Origin: Notamacropus eugenii
Taxonomy: Eukaryota; Chordata; Mammalia; Diprotodontia; Macropodidae
Reading direction: 5' to 3'
Assembly: GCF_028372415.1 (NCBI RefSeq)
Contig: NC_092872.1
Coordinates: 280,491,206 to 280,555,205, forward strand
Length of the DNA: 64,000 nt
Under the pieces are notes generated by a model. It saw nothing but the letters and a program-made list of their open reading frames with translations, searched no databases and was not told where the DNA came from. How positions within the stretch are numbered: the first letter of the stretch is position 1; every line of letters begins with the position of its first letter. Made by a program: the position numbers and the translations under genes. This document shows positions 11,256 to 22,863 of this stretch, piece after piece.

Positions 11256-11887
11256 AAAAAACTTGGTTGAAATGGTCAGGTTTGTGATGCCCAGAGTAAA
11301 AAGAGTCCCTGCTGGCTTCTTTCAGATGAGGTGAGATCTCGACCACTGAGAAACTCCTCACTTCTTCCTAAATGGCTTTTGGGCTGAGTGCTCCCCAAAG
11401 TCTGCCCAGGGTGGAATGTAGTAGGAGATTGTTGGAGAGACAGTATACTGCTGAATGGTTTTGTCTGTGCCGTGGACTCTGCTACACATCTGGTATTCCA
11501 GTAAAGGAGAAACCTTAAAAAGTGAATCACATCCCATGCAAACCATAGTCATTAAATAATTTTCAAACTTTGAAAAAAATGCACTTTGAACATGAGATCA
11601 AATAGAATTCCTGGATGAATTGAAGCATATTCCCTACCTCCTGATAAAGAATCTACAGACTCGAGACACAGAACAAGATGCAGGTTTTTGGACATGGCCA
11701 AGTCAGGAATTTGTTCTGATTGTCCAGGTATATTTGTTAAGAGAGTTTTTTTTTAATAAAAAAAATAACCAAAAAATTAAATTACAAAAGTTTTAAATTA
11801 AATTGATTGGATATTTCATGTTGTTTGCACAGCAGTTGTGGCTTTTGCTTTTACCCTTGTTCTGCTCTGCTTTGTTTATTTAGCATT
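11256..11887. other. Intergenic, nothing recognised
   Basis: Mixed sequence with an A/T-rich stretch around 11740-11800. I see no gene or clear repeat. Confidence 0.5.
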
Positions 11888-12000
11888 TGTTGTTGCTGTT
11901 GACTCCTCTTAGTCGAGCCTGACTCTTCATGACCCCATTTGGGGTTTTCTTGGCAGAGAAGCTGGAGGGGTCCACCATTGCCTTCTCCATGGCTTGTTCT
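11888..12000 (-). repeat. SINE fragment (RTE/tRNA-type marsupial SINE tail)
   Basis: Contains 'tgactcttcatgaccccatt', 'tggggttttcttggcagaga' and 'cattgccttctcc', the same 3' block as the copies at 45296-45555 (-), 43490-43730 (+) and 60112-60300 (+). Confidence 0.65.
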
Positions 12001-12229
12001 AGCCCTTTTCATCTCACATGAATGTTTGCCAGATGACCTTAAACATCGGACCACATGCCCCCCACTCCAGCTCACCCTACCTGTGATGTTTGACTGCATG
12101 GGATTCTTTCATGGCTGCATGGCATCATCCATGAGGGTGGGGTCCCAACCTGTCCTGAGAAGCAGGCCAAGGTTGGATGAAGCAGATAATGTGTAGGTTA
12201 CCTTTTCTAATCCTTTCTCCTTGCAAGAA

Positions 12230-12435
12230 GGTGAGCAGTGTGGGCCTTAAAAAAAGCTGCCCAGACACCTAGGGGGCTTCTGAATCCCACTGTGGATTCA
12301 GTCATGCCTGGGATGCCTGTGTGCAGGGTTGTGACTACAGCTCCAGGAGTATCCACACCTGCTGCATAGACACTGTCTGTCCCCACAGGACTTCAAGGTA
12401 CTAAAAATGGTCAAATGGTAGGGATAAGGTCTTCC
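12230..12435 (+). repeat. Marsupial interspersed repeat, family X (partial copy)
   Basis: It matches 63275-63480 block by block: 'gaggtgagcag'-type start, 'gaatcccactgtggattcag', 'gggttgtgactacagctcca', 'tccacacctgctgcatagac' and 'ccacaggacttcaaggtac'. I do not know its family name. Confidence 0.6.
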
Positions 12436-13527
12436 TGACCTAAGAATCTAGTGCAAAGTAACTTAAGCAGAGTCAAGAAAACAGTATAGTCAATGGCTTT
12501 AAACAACAATAAACAACCAAAGATGGAAACTGAATCCTTTGAAATTATAATGACCAAGTTTCGCTCCATGGAAGAAAAATGAGAAGACATCTCACTCTAC
12601 TTCTTTATAGAGGTGAGGAACTGAGGGAGAGGAATACTGCATTACACAGTAATTTCAGACTTTGCCAATATGTTGGTTAGTTTTTCTGACCTTTTTTCTT
12701 CCTCTTTATTCTAATAAAAGTCTTTCTGGGAAGAGATTGGGGGGAAGCCAAGAGGACCTCATGGGAGACTCTGGTCCTAAGCAGGAGATTGTTGGGGTGT
12801 TCTCGGCTCTTGGGGTTTATGGATCTTATTTCATAATCTGAACATCAATTTTTGGAGCCAGACAAGATCTTAGGCTCTGAATGACCTGCTTCACCTGAGG
12901 CAGACCCCTCACTGAGCTGGAGATAAGAACCCCAAGATTTCCTGACTCTGAGACCAGGTGTCTGTCCACTAAGCCAGACTGGCCTCCTTGAGAGGAGTAG
13001 TCTTAAAGGCTATTCTGAGACAGAGGGAGGATGGAGGTAGGTGACCTTTGGGGGCCATGGTAGAGGGGAGAACAATGGGGGGCATTTGCTTCTGTTGTTG
13101 GGGGGATAGGAGGAGCACTGAATCACCTGTACCAGGATGCACACATCTCACATACAAATTGATGCCTCATTCTTTTTAGCAATGAGCACCTGATAGGGCT
13201 GCGTGGGAAGGTACCAGAGGCTGAGTGAGGCTGACAGGTTCCTGTAAGCACTCAGCACTCCACAGGGGACAGAAAGATAATTGAACTGAACCCCTGGGCA
13301 GCCAGAGAACCTGCAAACTCAGGGCATCTTTGAAGATCAGCTGTGACTCATTTATTCTGCTGTGTGAATAATGTGTTTAATCAGAGTTTGATTCTCTCAG
13401 GAACCTGGCCTGGGTCACAAAAATGCATTTCTTAAAGCATCTCCATGACCTTTGAGGCCCAGCACAATCTAGCCCTGGAAGAAGAGGCATCTCAGATGGA
13501 CATTCAAGGGACCTTCCTGACAATGTA
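12436..13527. other. Intergenic, no gene
   Basis: The stretch at about 12900-12990 ('agatttcctgactctgagac' then 'gtccactaagcc') looks like a degraded reverse MIR. The rest is unassigned. Confidence 0.5.
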
Positions 13528-13665
13528 CAAGAATGGAATGAGCTCAAGTCCCGGCATGCCTTCTTGGGCAAGTCAACCTCCCTAAGCCTCAGTGTCCTCA
13601 TCTGTGCAATGAGGGGTTCAGACTGATGGCCCTGAGGTCCTGTTCAGCTCTAGAGATGTCATCTT
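13528..13665 (+). repeat. MIR
   Basis: 'ttgggcaagtcaacctccct', 'agcctcagtgtcctcatctg' and 'ggccctgaggtcctgttcag' in MIR order. Confidence 0.65.
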
Positions 13666-13674
13666 ACAGTCCCC

Positions 13675-14035
13675 TCCCAAGTCCTTATCTCCATTAAATT
13701 GCTTCATCTACTGGCCCCAGGCCTCAAAGAGACAGCTTAAGATTTTGCTCACACTATGTCCCCTCCAATCCCCACTATTCTGTGACTCTCTAAATCTTAT
13801 GAGTCCTCAAAGACCCAGCTCAATTCCCTCCTCATCTACAAATTGTTCCTGGCCTTCTGGCCCAGCCAGAGTGTTCAGTGCCTGGACTTCAGAGTCTGTG
13901 TGGCATACAACTGTCTTGTACCCATTCCACTGGGTCTTAGATTCATTCCATTCCCAATTAATTTTTTGTCCTTTCAGTACAGAGACCTTGTCTTTCTCAT
14001 GTCTGTGTGTCCAGGCACCTTAGCAAGGTGACTTG
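13675..14035 (+). repeat. L2 LINE 3' fragment
   Basis: 'cctcaaagacccagctcaat', a cysteine/proline-like pyrimidine-rich stretch, then 'gagaccttgtctttctcatg' follow the order of the L2 3' end. The open frames here are not genes. Confidence 0.5.
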
Positions 14036-14397
14036 TGGAGTGCTATAGGGGTAACAGGCCTAGACAGGCCTGGTAAGAAGACCAGGTCAGATTCAAGTCT
14101 TGTCTCTGTCTTCTTAGGGACAGGAATAATCTTATTTAGTCATTGCCTCTTGGATTTATTCTGCATTCCCTGTTCATCAAAGGGAAAAAACAAAACAAAC
14201 CAATATCTGTGCCTAGTCTGAAGTCTATGTGGAAATTCCATCACGGGAGCATGCCACACATACACACAAGGACCAGGCCCATTGGGCATACCCAGACCCA
14301 TTCTTACAGAGGGATGGCCTTTTCAGGTCGCTCATCCCATTTCTGGATACTTCTCATTCTTAAGAAGACTCTCCTTCCATCAAGTCTAAATTTCTTC
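14036..14397. other. Intergenic, nothing recognised
   Basis: No gene or repeat assigned. Confidence 0.4.
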
Positions 14398-14530
14398 TGT
14401 GCAGGCCACTTTCTTTCTGAGGCTCAGCTTTGTATAAAATGGAAATAATTACACCAACCTCACAAGGCTGTTGTAAGGACAGTATTGTAGTGTGTAAAGC
14501 GATTTGCAAATCTTAAAAATTAAATAAATG
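14398..14530 (+). repeat. MIR 3' half
   Basis: 'gaggctcagctttgtataaa', 'acaaggctgttgtaaggaca' and 'gcgatttgcaaatcttaaaa' match the 3' half of MIR. Confidence 0.6.
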
Positions 14531-14569
14531 CGTGATGGCTGGTATGACTATTTCTCCCCATCTCACATC

Positions 14570-15160
14570 GTTCACAACTTCATTTCTTCACTCTCTCCCC
14601 CTTCCAGTCTCACATGAAGATGGGACCTTATCCTTTTCAAGGCAGATCCCTCTAGATACACATCCCTTCTTGTCTTCTCCAACAAACCACCCCTTCTGTG
14701 AGCCCCATTCTCTCATCAGTCTTCAGTGTCTCCCTGTCTGTGGACAGCTGCCCAGTTGCCTGCAGACATGCCCATGTCTCCCCTTCCTTGAACCCTCCTG
14801 CCTTTGTGGCCAAGCTCCCAGACTACTCCTTCTCCCTAGGTCTTTGGGACACTATTCTCTCCCAGCTTTCCTCCTCCTTATCTGGCCGTTCCCTCTCAGC
14901 TTTCTTGGCTGGATCTTGGTGTAGGTTCTGCTCACTAACCGTTGAACATCCCCCAGAACTCTGTCCTGCCCTTCTTCTCTTCTCCCTCCAGACCACCTCT
15001 CTGAGAGATCTCATCAACTCCCTCAGATTCAATTATCACCTCCACGAAGATGATTCTCAGGCCCCAGCCTCTCTCCTGGCCTATTGAACATCTGTAACTA
15101 GGTATCCAGTGGACATCTAAAACTAACCTCGTTATCCTTTCCCCCAAGTTCTCCTAACTT
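14570..15160 (+). repeat. L2-like LINE fragment (ORF2 3' part)
   Basis: A long pyrimidine-rich block contains 'gatgattctcaggccccagc', 'attgaacatctgtaactagg' and 'ccagtggacatctaaaacta', resembling the ORF2 3' region of CR1/L2-clade LINEs. The two overlapping open frames of about 130 codons are by-products of the low stop density here. Confidence 0.5.
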
Positions 15161-15169
15161 TCCTTTCAT

Positions 15170-15531
15170 TGATTTTTTATTAATTTATTTATTTGTAGTT
15201 TTCAACATTCACTTTTATAAGATTTTGAGTTCTAAAATGTTTCCTTCTCCCCTTCCCAAGACCACGAACGATCTGATACAGGCTATATGCATATACAATC
15301 ATATTAAACATATTTCAGCATTCGTCATGCTGTGAAAGAAGAATCAGAACAAAAGGGAAAAACCACAAGAAAGAAAAAAAACACAAGAAAACAATAAGCT
15401 CCGATCTGCATTCAGACTCCATCAGTTCTTTCTCTGGACATGAATAGCATTTTCTATCATGAGTCTTTTGGGATTGTCTTGGATCATTGTATTACTGACA
15501 AGAGCTAAGTCTATTGTGGCTGGTTTTTATG
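15170..15531 (-). mobile_element. L1 3'-end fragment
   Basis: It starts with a T-rich tail (reverse poly-A) and 'gttttcaacattcactttta', then 3' UTR-type sequence and 'gtcttggatcattgtattac'. The HAL1-like element begins exactly at its right edge. Confidence 0.55.
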
Positions 15532-16360
15532 ACTTGGCTATTCTTTTCTTTTTTATTTATTTAACTTTTAACATTCATTTTCACAAAATGGTTCCAAATT
15601 TTCTCCCCATTTCTCCCCTCCCCCCACTCCAAAACACAGAGCATTCTAATTGCCCCTATCACCAATCTGCCCTCTCTTCTTACATCCCTCCCTTCCCTTG
15701 TCCCCATTTTCTCTTTTGTCCTGTAGGGCCAGATAACTTTCTATACCCTATTACGTGTATTTCTTATTTCCTAATAGCAAGAACAGTACTCGACAGTTGT
15801 TCCTAAAACTTTGAGTTCCAATTTCTCTTCATCCCTCCCTCCCCACCCATTCCCTTTAGGAAGGCAAACAATTCAATATAGGCCATATCTGTGTAGTTTT
15901 GCAAATGACTTCCATAATAGTCATGTTGTGTAAGACTAACTATATTTCCCTCCATCCTATCCTGCCCCCCATTGCTTCTGTTCTCTCTTAGGATCCTGTC
16001 CCTCCCCAAGAGTGTTGACTTCAAATTGCATCCTCCTCCCACTGCCCTCCCTTCCATCATCCCCCCCACCCTGCTTATCCCTTTCTCCCCCACTTTCCTG
16101 TACTGTAAGATAAGTTTTCATACCAAAATGAGTGTGCATTTTATTCCTTCCTTTAGTCGAATTGATGAGAGTAAGCTTCATGTTTTTCTCTCACCTCCCC
16201 TCTTTTTCCCTTCACTGAAAAGTCTTTTGCTTGCCTCTTTTATGAGAGATAATTTGCCCCATTCAATTTCTCCCTTTTTCCTCCCAATATATTTCTCTCT
16301 CACTGCTTAATTTCATTTTTGTAAGATATGATCCCATCCTAATCAATTCACTCTGTGCTC

Positions 16361-16391
16361 TGTGTGTGTGTGTGTGTGTGTGTATGTGTGT
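16361..16391. repeat. (TG)n microsatellite
   Basis: About 15 TG units, one interrupted by A, in the 3' region of the HAL1-like element. Confidence 0.9.
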
Positions 16392-16526
16392 AATCCCACC
16401 CACTACCCAGATACTGAAAAGTGTCAAGAGTTACAAATATTGTCTTTCCATGTGGGAATGTAAACAGTTCAGCTTTAGTAAGTCCTTTATGACTTCTCTT
16501 TGCTGTTTACCTTTTCATGCTTCTCT

Positions 16527-16890
16527 TCATTCTTGTGTTTGAAAGTCAAATTTTCTTTTCAGCTCTGGTCTTTTCGTCAAGAATGTTTGAAAGTCCTCTA
16601 TTTCACTGAAAGACCAATTTTTCCCCTGAAGTATTATACTCAGTTTTGCTGGGTAGGTGATTCTTGGTTTTAGTCCTAGTTCCTTTGACTTCTGGAATAT
16701 CCTATTCCATGCCTTTTGATCCCTTAATGTAGAAGCTGCTAGATCTTGTGTTATCCTGATTGTATTTCCACAATACTTGAATTGTTTCTTTCTAGCTGCT
16801 TGCAATATTTTCTCCTTGACCTGGGAACTCTGAAATTTGGCCACAACGTTCCCAGGAGTTTCTCTTTTTGGATCTCTTTCAGGAGGTGAT
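16527..16890 (-). pseudogene. HAL1-like ORF1, C-terminal part
   Basis: Residues AKFQSSQVKEKILQAARKKQ, RITQDLAASTLRD and FLTKRPELKRKF form the conserved C-terminal domain of L1/HAL1 ORF1p and align with 22070-21740 of the nearby L1. This is the part separated from 23833-24567 by the nested L1. Confidence 0.8.
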
Positions 16891-16903
16891 CGGTGGCTTC
16901 TTT

Positions 16904-17355
16904 TTTTCTTTTCTTTTTTAAACTTAACTGAATGTGGATTTTATTTTATTTTTTTAAATTTAATTTTATTATTATTTTTTAATGCTTTACAATCACTGCC
17001 ATAAAATTAAGATTTTATCCTCCCTACACCTACCCCCCACTACCCCCCTCCATCCCCATGACAGCATACAATTCTGTATAGGTTCTACATATACTTTCCT
17101 ATTGAGTATGTTTTCACTTTAGTCATGTTATGTAGTCGAACTAAAATAAATGGAAGAAATCATATAACAAATCAAAGCATAATACACAAAAACACACACA
17201 CACACAAACAAGATCTGCTACATTCTGTGAATGACTTCCATATTTCTTTCTCTGAGTGTGGAAGGCATCTTGCCTTAGAAAACCACCTCTGGGATTTTTT
17301 TTTTAATAAGTTCTTGCATTATTATGAAATTCCAAGTCTACCAGAAAAAACTCTC
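16904..17355 (-). other. L1 3' UTR and poly-A end
   Basis: Non-coding sequence from the ORF2 stop to a T-rich tract (plus strand). It includes 'tgctttacaatcactgcc', which matches the 3' end of the L1 fragment at 52617-53392. Confidence 0.7.
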
Positions 17356-20300
17356 TCACACTGTGGTCGTTGCTGTGCACAAAGTTCTCCTGGTTCTGCT
17401 CCTTTCACTCAGCATCAGATCATATAAGTCCTTCCAGGCCTCTCTGAAGTCTTCTTGTTCATCATTTCTTATGGCACAATAGTACTCCATTACATTCATA
17501 TACCACAATTTATTCAGCCATTCCCCAATTAATGGGCATCCTCTTGACTTCCAGTTTTTGGCAACTACAAAGAGTGCTGCTATAAATATTTTTGTACATG
17601 TGGGACCCTTTCCCATATTTTTGATCTCTTGGGGATACAGTCCTAGTAGTGATATTGCTGGCTCAAAGAGTATGCACATTTTTGTAGCCCTTTGGGCATA
17701 GTTCCAAATTGCTCTCCAGAATGGTTGGATGAGCTCACAGCTCCACCAACAATGAATTAGTGTTCCAACTCTCCCACATCCTCTCCAGCATTTATCATTT
17801 TCTTGTTCTGTCATGTTTGCCAATCTTATAGGTGTGATGTGGTACCTCAGAGTTATTTTGATTTGCATCTGTCTAATCAATAGTGATTTAGAGCAGTTTT
17901 TCATATGATTATAGATATCTTTAATTTCTTCCTCTGAAAATTGCCTGCTCATATCCTTTGACCATTTATCAGTTGGGGAATGTCTTGTATAGTTATACAT
18001 TTGAGTCAGTTCTCTATATATTCTAGAAATGAGGCCTTTATCCCCAAGCTTAGCCATAAAAATTCTTTCCCAATTTACTACATCCCTCTGAATTTTGGTT
18101 GCATTAGGTTTGGTTGTGCAAAAACATTTCAGTTTAATGTAATCAAAATTATCCATCTTGCATTTCATAATGCTTTCTATCTCTTCTTTAGTAAAAAATT
18201 CTTCTCTTCTCCTTAAATCTGATAAATATACTATTCCTTGCTCCTCCAGTTTATCCATGGTATCAATCTTTATACCTAAATCATGTACCCATTTGGACTT
18301 TATTCTTGTGTCTGGTGTCAGGCATGGGTCTCTGCCTAATTTCCTCCACACTGTTATCCAGTTTTCCCAGCAATTTTTGTTGAACAGTGAGTTCTTATCC
18401 CAGAAGCTGGGGTCCTTGGGTTTATCAAACAGGAGGTTGCTATGTTCATTGCCTACTGTGTCTTGAGTGCCAAGTCTATTCCACTTGTCTACCTCTCTGT
18501 TTCTTAGCCAATACCAAGTGGTTTTGATAACTGCTGCTTTATAGGCTACCTTCCCAAGCATTTCTTTTCATTAGTCCCTTTGATATTCTGGACCTTTTGT
18601 TCTTCCAAATGAATTTTGATATTATTTTATCCCTTTCTAGAAAATAATTATCTGGTAGTTTAATTGGTATGGCACTAAATAAATTAATTAATTTAGGGAG
18701 AATTGTCATTTTTATTATATTGGCATGGCCTCCCCATGAGCAACTGATGTTTTTCCACTTACTTAAATCTGACTTTATTTGTGCAAAAAAGTGTCTTGTA
18801 ATTGTGTTCATATAATCCCTGGGTTTGTTTTGGCAGGTAAACTCCTAAATATTTTATAGTGTGTACCCTAGCTTTAAATGGGATTTCTCTTTCTATCTCT
18901 TGCTGTTGGACTTTGTTGCTAATATATAGGAATGCAGAAGATTTGTGTGGGTTTATTTTACAACCTGCAACTTTGCCAAAGTTGTTTATTATTTCAAGTA
19001 GTTTTTTACTTGAATCTCTGGGATTCTCTAAGTAAATCGTCGTATCATCTGCAAAGAGTGATAACTTAGTTTCTTCTCTGGCTATTCTTATTCCTTCAAT
19101 ATCTTTATCTTGTCTAACTGCTACAGCTAACATTTCTAGTACCATATTGAATAATAGTGATGATAATGGACATCCTTGTTTCACCCCTGATCTTATTGGA
19201 AATGCATCTAGCTTATCTCCATTGCTTATAATGCTTGCTGAAGGTTTTAGATAGATACTGCTTATTATTTTATAGAAAGTTCCATTTATTCCTATTGCTC
19301 TCCAGTGCTTTTAATAGGAATGGGTGTTGTATTTTGTCAAAAGCTTTTTCTGCATCTATTGAGATAATCATGTGATTTTTGTTAGTTTTGTTGTTGATAT
19401 GATTAATAATGCTAATAGTTTTCCTAATATTGAATCAGCTCTGCATTCCTAGTATGAATCCTTCCTGACCATAATGTATTATTCTCGTGATAAGATGCTG
19501 CATTCATTTTGCTAAAATCTTATTTAAAATTTTTGCATCTATATTCATTAGGGAAATTGGTCTATAATTTTCTTTCTCTGTTTTGTCTCTCCCTGGTTTA
19601 GGTATCAAAACCATATTTGCATCATAGAAAGAATTTGGGAGGACTCCTTCCCCAATTTTCAAAAACAGTCTATATAATATTGGAATTAACTGTTCTTTAA
19701 ATGTTTGATAGAATTCACTTGCGAATCCATCTGGCCCTGGAGATTTTTTCCTAGGGAGTTCATTGATGGCTTGTTCAATTTCTTTTTCTGAGATGGGGTT
19801 GTTTATGTATTCAACTTCCTCTTCTGTTAATCTGGGCAATTTGTATTTTTTAAAATATTCATACATCTCGTTTAGATTATCGAATTTGTGGCCATAAAGC
19901 TGGGCAAAGTAGTTTCTAATAATTGTTTTAATTTCCTCCTCATTGGAGGTGAATTCACCCCTTTTATTTTTTATATTAGTAATTTGATTTTCTTCTTTCT
20001 TTTTTTTAATCAAATTGACCAAAGGTTTATCGATTTTATTAGTTTTTTCATAAAACTAACTATTGGCTTTATTTATTAATTCAATAGTTTTCTTAATTTC
20101 AATTTTATTAATCTCTCCTTTGGTTTTCAGTATTTCTAATTTGGTATTTACTTGGGGATTTTCAGTTTGTTCTTTTTCTAGCTTTTTCAGCTGCATGCCC
20201 AAGTCATTGATCTCCTCTTTCTCTATTTTATTTATGTAGACATTCAAAGATATAAAACTTCCCCTAAGAACTGCTTTTGCAGTATTCCATAAGATTTGGT

Positions 20301-21147
20301 AGGTTGTCTCATTATTGTCATTCTCTTGAATGAAATTATTGATTGTTTCTATGATTTATTCTTTAACTCATTCCTTCTTTAGGATTGGATTATTTAGTTT
20401 CCAATTGATTTTTGGTTTATCTTTCCATGGCCTTTTATTACATGTAATTTTTATTGCATTATGATCTGAGAAGGATGCATTGATTATCTCTGCCTTTCTG
20501 CACTGGATTGTGAGATTTTTATGTCCTAGTACATGGTCAATTTTTGTAAATCTTCCATGTACCACTGAGAAAAAGGTATATTCCTTTCTATTCCCATTCT
20601 GTTTTCTTCAAAGATCTATCATATCTCTCTTATCCAGAGTTTTATTTACCTCCTTAACCTCTTTCTTGTTTATTTTGAGGTTAGATTTATCGAGTTCAGA
20701 GAGGGGGAGGTTGAGGTCCCCCACTAGTATAGTTTTGCTGTCAATTTCTTCCTTCATCTCCCCCAACCTCTCCTCTAAGAATCTGGATGCTATACCACTT
20801 GGAGCATACATGTTTAGTAATGATATTGCTTCATTGTCTATGGTGTCTTTTAGCAGGATATAGTTTCCATCCTTATCTCTTTTGATTAGATCTATTTCTG
20901 CTTTTGCTTTGTCTGAGATTAGGATTGCTACTCCTGCCTTTCTTACATGAGCTGAAGCACAATATATTCTGCTCCATCCTTTGACCTTTATCCTATGTGT
21001 ATCCCCCCGTTTCAAATGTGTTTCTTGTAAGCGGCATGTTGTTGGATTATGGCTTTTAATCCATTCTGCTATCCATCTCCGTTTTATGGGAGAATTCATT
21101 CCATTCACATTCACAGTTATGGTTACAATCTGTGTATTTCTCTCCAT
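17356..21147 (-). pseudogene. L1 ORF2 (endonuclease/reverse transcriptase), frame-broken
   Basis: About 1,264 codons' worth of sequence, normal for L1 ORF2, but split into at least six open pieces. The endonuclease domain starts MERNTQIVTITVNVNG at 21147, with QETHL, LLNMYAPSG, VGDLNLPLSELDKS and later FSDHNAIKI (20565-20368). The reverse transcriptase has [17 protein letters not shown] and YRPISLMN (20022-19504), then the catalytic [12 protein letters not shown] (19184-18759). The C-terminal piece (18561-17356) has the cysteine/histidine cluster CWRGCGRVGTLIHCWWSC and ends in TATTTV before TGA. Stops and indels between pieces make it inactive. The C-terminal 400-codon piece is the longest open frame in the window. 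Confidence 0.92.
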
Positions 21148-21726
21148 CCTCTTTCCCACCATTGGTGCCTTTAGCTCTCCTGTCTCCCTTCCCCTCCTCA
21201 ATAGTATTCACTTTTCACCACCTCCTCTTGCAGCCTTCCCCTCCTTCTTTTAGCCCCCCTCCCTTTTACCCCCCTTTACTCTTATTGCTTCTTCCCTCCC
21301 TTTTAGCCTCCCTCCCCTTTCTTCCCCCTTCCCCTCCTACTGCCTATAGAGCTAGTTAGGATTATCTACTTAGGTTTATTGTTCCCTCCTTTAAACAAAT
21401 CCGATGAGAGTACCTCTCAAACAATGCTCATCTCCCTCCCCTCTTTCCCTCTACTATAATTTTGTACTTCTTCCTGTGATGTAATTTGCCATTTTCTGCT
21501 TCCTCCTTTTCACACCTCCTATTACAATCCCTTTGCATACTTAAATCATATTTTTAACGTGACATCATTTACTTTATACCCATTCCCTCTATGTATATCC
21601 CTTTTATCATAATAGCTGCACAATTCTCAAGATTAACAGATATCATCTTCCCTTATATGGAGGTAAACAGTTTGCCCTAATTGAGTAACAAGTTTTTGGT
21701 TTTTTTTTTCCCCCCTGTTTACCTTT

Positions 21727-22863
21727 TTATGATTCTCTTGAGACCTGCATTTGAAGATGGAATTGTCTATTGAGTTCTGGCGATTTGGTCAGGAAGCTCT
21801 GGAAATCCCTTATTTCGATGAATGACTTTCTCCTTGCCTGAAATGTTATGCTGAACTTTGCTGGGTAATTGATCCTTGGTTGTAGTCCCAACTCCTTTGC
21901 CTTACGGAATATTGGGTTCCAGTTCTTCCAATCTTTTAATGTAGAAGCTGCAAGGTCCTGTGTGATCCTGACTGTATCTCCTTGATATTTGAATTGTTTC
22001 TTTCTGGCTGCCTGTAGTATTTTCTCCTTCACTTGATAGTTCTGGAATTTGGCAACAATATTTCTTGGAGTTTTGAGTTTGGGATCCCTTTTGGGAGGGG
22101 AATGGTGGATACTTTGGATGACTATTTTGTCCTCTGAATCTAGCACTTTTGGGCAGTTTTCCTTGATGATTTCCTGGAAGATATTGTCCAGACTCTTTTC
22201 TCCATCATGGGTTTCTGGCAGGCCAATAATTCTTAAATTTTCTCTCCTGGATCTATTTTCCAGGTCAGTTGTTTTTCCAATTAGATATTTTACATTTTCT
22301 TCTATCTTTTCATTCTTTAGATTTTGTTTGACTGATTCTTGATGTCTCATTAAGTCATTAGTTTCTACTTGCCCAATTCTAATCTTTATCAAATTGTTTT
22401 CTTCAGTTAACTTTTGCATCTCTTTTTCCATCTGACCAATTTTTCCTTTTAAGGAGCTATTTTCTCCAGTTAATTTTTGTACGTTCTTTTCCATTCAACC
22501 AATTTTCCCAGTTAGGTTTTGGGTTTCCTTTTCCATTTGGTCAGCTGTTCCTTTTAGGGAATTATTTTCTCCAGTTAATTTTTGAACTTTCTTTTCCATT
22601 TGTTCAATTTTCCTTTTCAAAGAGATGTTCTCATCAGTGAATTCTTTTTTTATAATTTTAAAATCATTGGCCAGTTTTTCTTCTATTTCCTTCTTCAGCT
22701 GTTCCAGGAGAGCTGCTTGTTCTTGTGAGTAGTTCATAGTCCCTTCTGAAGTTTCACATGGAAGTACAGTCTCAGCTCTGACCTCTTTGGTGTTTGTGTT
22801 TTGGTCCTTATCTCCATAGAAAGATTCTATGGTTTTTTCTCCCTTCTGCTTTTTCTTGTTCAT
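21727..22863 (-). pseudogene. L1 ORF1 (one in-frame stop)
   Basis: It starts MNKKKQKGEKTIESFYGD and continues as heptad repeats (MEKKVQKLTGENNSLKG-type units repeated several times). It is interrupted by TGA at 22495-22497, and the same frame goes on for 255 codons. After the coiled coil come the RRM-like block RSRRENLRIIGLPETHDGEK and the C-terminal domain (VAKFQNYQVKEKILQAARKK, ITQDLAASTLKDW, FLTKSPELNRQF). The total span of 378 codons is normal for ORF1p, an RNA-binding protein that coats L1 RNA. The multiplied LTGEN heptads suggest internal expansion of the coiled coil. Confidence 0.9.

Noticed and set aside
14532..15087. Two overlapping Pro/Ser/Leu-rich open frames of about 130 codons
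   Set aside because: They lie in an L2-like pyrimidine-rich stretch with few stop codons. There is no coding signal.
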